The notes beneath the pieces were generated by a model. The model did no database searches. It was given only the letters and a program-made list of their open reading frames with translations, and was not told where the DNA came from. A stretch of 8,581 bases of DNA from Coriobacteriales bacterium (GTDB lineage: Bacteria; Actinomycetota; Coriobacteriia; Coriobacteriales; QAMH01). Location of the stretch: contig JAKSUU010000036.1 of the NCBI GenBank assembly GCA_024408695.1, positions 1-8,581 on the forward strand, written 5' to 3'. Position numbers and translations under genes: made by a program. This document shows positions 6,862-8,581 of this stretch, piece after piece. Position 1 is the stretch's first letter, and each line of letters starts with the position of its first letter.

Positions 6862-7942
6862 GAGGACAATCATTCCGTTTGGCCCCCAACACCCCGTTTT
6901 GCCAGAGCCTGTTCACTTGGATCTTGTTTTAGAAGATGAATTAGTTGTTGATGCTATTCCACGCATTGGCTTTGTTCATAGGGGCTTAGAAAAACTCGTA
7001 GAAAAACGCGATTACACTCAGTTTGTTTACATTACTGAACGAATTTGCGGTATTTGTTCCTTTGGCCATTCTTATGGATATTCAGAGTGCATAGAACAAC
7101 TTATGCAAATTGAAGTTCCGCCTCGTGCTCAATATCTGCGTGTAATTTTTCATGAGCTAAGCCGTATACATTCCCACTTACTTTGGCTTGGACTCATGGC
7201 AGATGCTTTTGGTTACGAAGCTTTGTTTATGCATTGTTGGCGCCTTCGCGAAACCGTTTTAGATATTTTTGAAAGAATCACTGGTGGCCGCGTAATTTTT
7301 AGCGCCTGTAATGTTGGTGGTTTTAAGCGTGAAGTCTCAAACAATCAGCTTGCTGGCATCGTTACTGAGCTCGAAAAATTGCAACAAGAGTATAAAACTA
7401 TTTCAAAAGCCTTCCTTGAAGATTCTTCGGTTAAAAATCGTATGGTAGGCATTGGATATATTAGCAAAAAAGATGCGACTATGCATAGCATGGTTGGCCC
7501 TTTTGCTCGTGCAAGTGGTCTTGCAATAGACGAACGTTTAGATAAAGTTGGTGCCTATGGCGAACTTTCTTCTTTTGTGCCAGTAACGTCAGAAGATGGT
7601 GATTGTTATGCGCGATGTGCTGTTCGCATAGAAGAGGTAAATCAATCCATTGCTATTATTAAAGAGTTAAGTGGCAAAATTCCCGATGGTGAAATTATGA
7701 ACAAGCCAAAGGGTAAGATAGATAAGGGCGCACTTGCCATGACTACATTAGAACAGCCTCGTGGCCAGGCTTTTTATTATGCAAAAGGCAATGGAACAAA
7801 ATTCCTTGAAAGGATGCGCGTTCGTACTCCAACATCTCAAAATCTTAGCGGTTTAGTTGCCGCATTGCAGGGTTGCGAATTTGCTGATGTTCCAGTCATA
7901 ATTCTGACTATTGATCCTTGTATTAGTTGTACAGAAAGGTAG
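6854..7942 (+). CDS. echE: Ech hydrogenase large catalytic subunit EchE ([NiFe] site, NuoD-like)
   Basis: This 362-residue subunit holds the Ni-Fe active site, where protons are reduced to H2 (or H2 is oxidised). Both metal-binding motifs are intact: RICGICSFGH (C65, C68, H72) near the N-terminus and DPCISCTER (C356, C359) at the very end. The opening GPQHPVLPEPVHLDLVLEDE and the GFVHRGLEKL segment place it in the group 4 Ech branch rather than complex I, whose NuoD has lost these cysteines. The final Arg of DPCISCTER is the last residue, so there is no C-terminal peptide for a maturation protease to remove. This agrees with what is known of Ech and CooH large subunits. Nickel insertion should still need Hyp proteins, which are not in this window. 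The ATG at 6854 overlaps echD by 8 bases. Confidence 0.96.
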   Translation: MSKRTIIPFGPQHPVLPEPVHLDLVLEDELVVDAIPRIGFVHRGLEKLVEKRDYTQFVYITERICGICSFGHSYGYSECIEQLMQIEVPPRAQYLRVIFHELSRIHSHLLWLGLMADAFGYEALFMHCWRLRETVLDIFERITGGRVIFSACNVGGFKREVSNNQLAGIVTELEKLQQEYKTISKAFLEDSSVKNRMVGIGYISKKDATMHSMVGPFARASGLAIDERLDKVGAYGELSSFVPVTSEDGDCYARCAVRIEEVNQSIAIIKELSGKIPDGEIMNKPKGKIDKGALAMTTLEQPRGQAFYYAKGNGTKFLERMRVRTPTSQNLSGLVAALQGCEFADVPVIILTIDPCISCTER

Positions 7943-7947
7943 GCGAA

Positions 7948-8421
7948 ATGTCGGTATTTAGTCTTAAGGGCACAACACTTAAAAGCCTTTTTAAAAAAGC
8001 GCCTACACGCAAATATCCATTTGAAGTTCGTGAACCTTTTGAACGCACATGTGGAAGTATCAAAATGGTTAAAATCAAGGAATGCATTTTATGTGGATTG
8101 TGTGAAAAAAAGTGCCCATGTCTTGCTATAACTGTAGATAAGAGTTTAGAGACCTGGTCGCTTAGACCCTTTGAATGCATAGTTTGCGGAGAATGTGTTG
8201 ATGCTTGTCCTAAAAATTGTATCGAAATAGACATCCATTATACGCCAATTAATACTCAAAAAACTCAATTGGATGTTAAGAAGCCTCCTTTGAGTCCAGA
8301 AGAGCTTGCAGAAAAAGAAAAAAAAGAAAAAGATAAACAGGCCAAAATTGCTGCTGCTAAAGCAGCTAAAGCTACAAAAGAAGCGAGCTCATCAGATAAA
8401 AATACAGTGCAAGCAGATTAA
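7948..8421 (+). CDS. echF: Ech hydrogenase ferredoxin-like subunit EchF (2x[4Fe-4S]) with Lys/Ala-rich tail
   Basis: This 157-residue polyferredoxin subunit is related to NuoI and is the likely docking point for soluble ferredoxin. It has two complete cluster motifs, CILCGLCEKKCP (C46, C49, C52, C56) and CIVCGECVDACP (C77, C80, C83, C87). The N-terminal part, with the KYPFEVREPF stretch, is typical of EchF. After about residue 117 the protein becomes a charged, low-complexity segment rich in Lys, Glu and Ala, probably a helix or disordered tail; many EchF proteins are shorter, near 120 residues. The coding DNA there contains a run of eight A (8318-8325). I chose the ATG at 7948, 5 bases after the echE stop, with AGG at 7941-7943 as a weak ribosome site; an in-frame ATG at 7927 lies within echE. 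It is the last operon gene, with no clear terminator after it. Confidence 0.93.
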   Translation: MSVFSLKGTTLKSLFKKAPTRKYPFEVREPFERTCGSIKMVKIKECILCGLCEKKCPCLAITVDKSLETWSLRPFECIVCGECVDACPKNCIEIDIHYTPINTQKTQLDVKKPPLSPEELAEKEKKEKDKQAKIAAAKAAKATKEASSSDKNTVQAD

Positions 8422-8451
8422 AATTTTCTTAAAAACTAATTTACCTATATA

Positions 8452-8505
8452 TTTACTACACCCAGTTCTAATTTATAATGTAAGGCTAATTTTCTTTGGT
8501 ATAAT
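8452..8505 (+). promoter_or_regulatory. Tandem promoter-like elements before the last partial gene
   Basis: Two perfect TATAAT boxes occur, at 8474-8479 and 8500-8505. The second has the TGn extension (TGGTATAAT, 8497-8505) and lies 35 bases before the next ATG. The first has a possible -35, TTTACT at 8452-8457, with 16 bp spacing. The 8422-8540 gap is AT-rich and holds no GC-rich hairpin, so the ech transcript may also run through it. Confidence 0.5.
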
Positions 8506-8540
8506 TATTTAATAAAACATTTAGGAAGAAAGGAAATAGT

Positions 8541-8581
8541 ATGTTTTTAAGCACATGTGATGTCCCAAAAGGCCAAAAATA
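8541..8581 (+). CDS. Start of an unidentified gene, cut off by the window edge
   Basis: An ATG at 8541 opens a frame of 13 full codons (MFLSTCDVPKGQK) to the end of the window. AAAGGA about six bases upstream is a good ribosome site, and an extended -10 box precedes it. The fragment is too short to assign. A small FeoA-type SH3-like protein can begin in a similar way, but that is only a guess. It is on the same strand as the ech operon, 119 bases downstream. Confidence 0.6.
   Translation, partial: MFLSTCDVPKGQK

Noticed and set aside
8306..8512. Lys/Leu-rich open frame overlapping the end of echF
   Set aside because: It is produced by reading the A-rich tail of echF in another frame and has no ribosome site or recognisable features.

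Overview
The window is AT-rich and gene-dense, and it reads like the chromosome of an anaerobic, probably Gram-positive fermenter. Signs of this are strong AGGAGG-type ribosome sites, a TTG start, and a ferredoxin-linked membrane hydrogenase. The lineage cannot be fixed from the sequence; a low-GC Bacillota or an AT-rich Coriobacteriia member would both fit. I see no mobile elements, CRISPR arrays, tRNAs or rRNAs, and no gene-free stretch over 300 bases.

Layout: positions 1-2048 (minus strand) hold a CPA1/NhaP-type Na+/H+ antiporter, open through the left edge so that the end of its C-terminal domain is missing. Divergent from it across an 89-bp gap is trmL (2138-2671, plus), a SPOUT tRNA 2'-O-methyltransferase with an unusual internal insertion. 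After a 111-bp AT-rich gap with promoter-like sequence comes a tight six-gene plus-strand operon, 2783-8421. It is a complete Ech-type (group 4) [NiFe]-hydrogenase in the order echA-echB-echC-echD-echE-echF. A 119-bp gap with two TATAAT boxes leads to the first 13 codons of another plus-strand gene at the right edge.

How the genes work together: EchF (two [4Fe-4S] clusters) should take electrons from reduced ferredoxin and pass them through the EchC [4Fe-4S] cluster to the Ni-Fe site in EchE, with EchD as a scaffold. EchB (NuoH-like) and EchA (NuoL-like) form the membrane arm that couples H2 formation to ion export. All expected Ni-Fe and Fe-S cysteines are present, and the key charged residues of the pump are kept, so the complex looks functional. 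The nearby antiporter could exchange the resulting ion gradient for Na+, but that link rests on proximity only.

The main oddities are lineage-type tails on the hydrogenase subunits: a long Ser/Thr/Asn-rich, probably external tail on EchA and a Lys/Ala/Glu-rich tail on EchF. EchE also ends exactly at the usual maturation cleavage point, so it needs no C-terminal processing. I see no wholly new system; this is a recognisable hydrogenase with unusual decorations.
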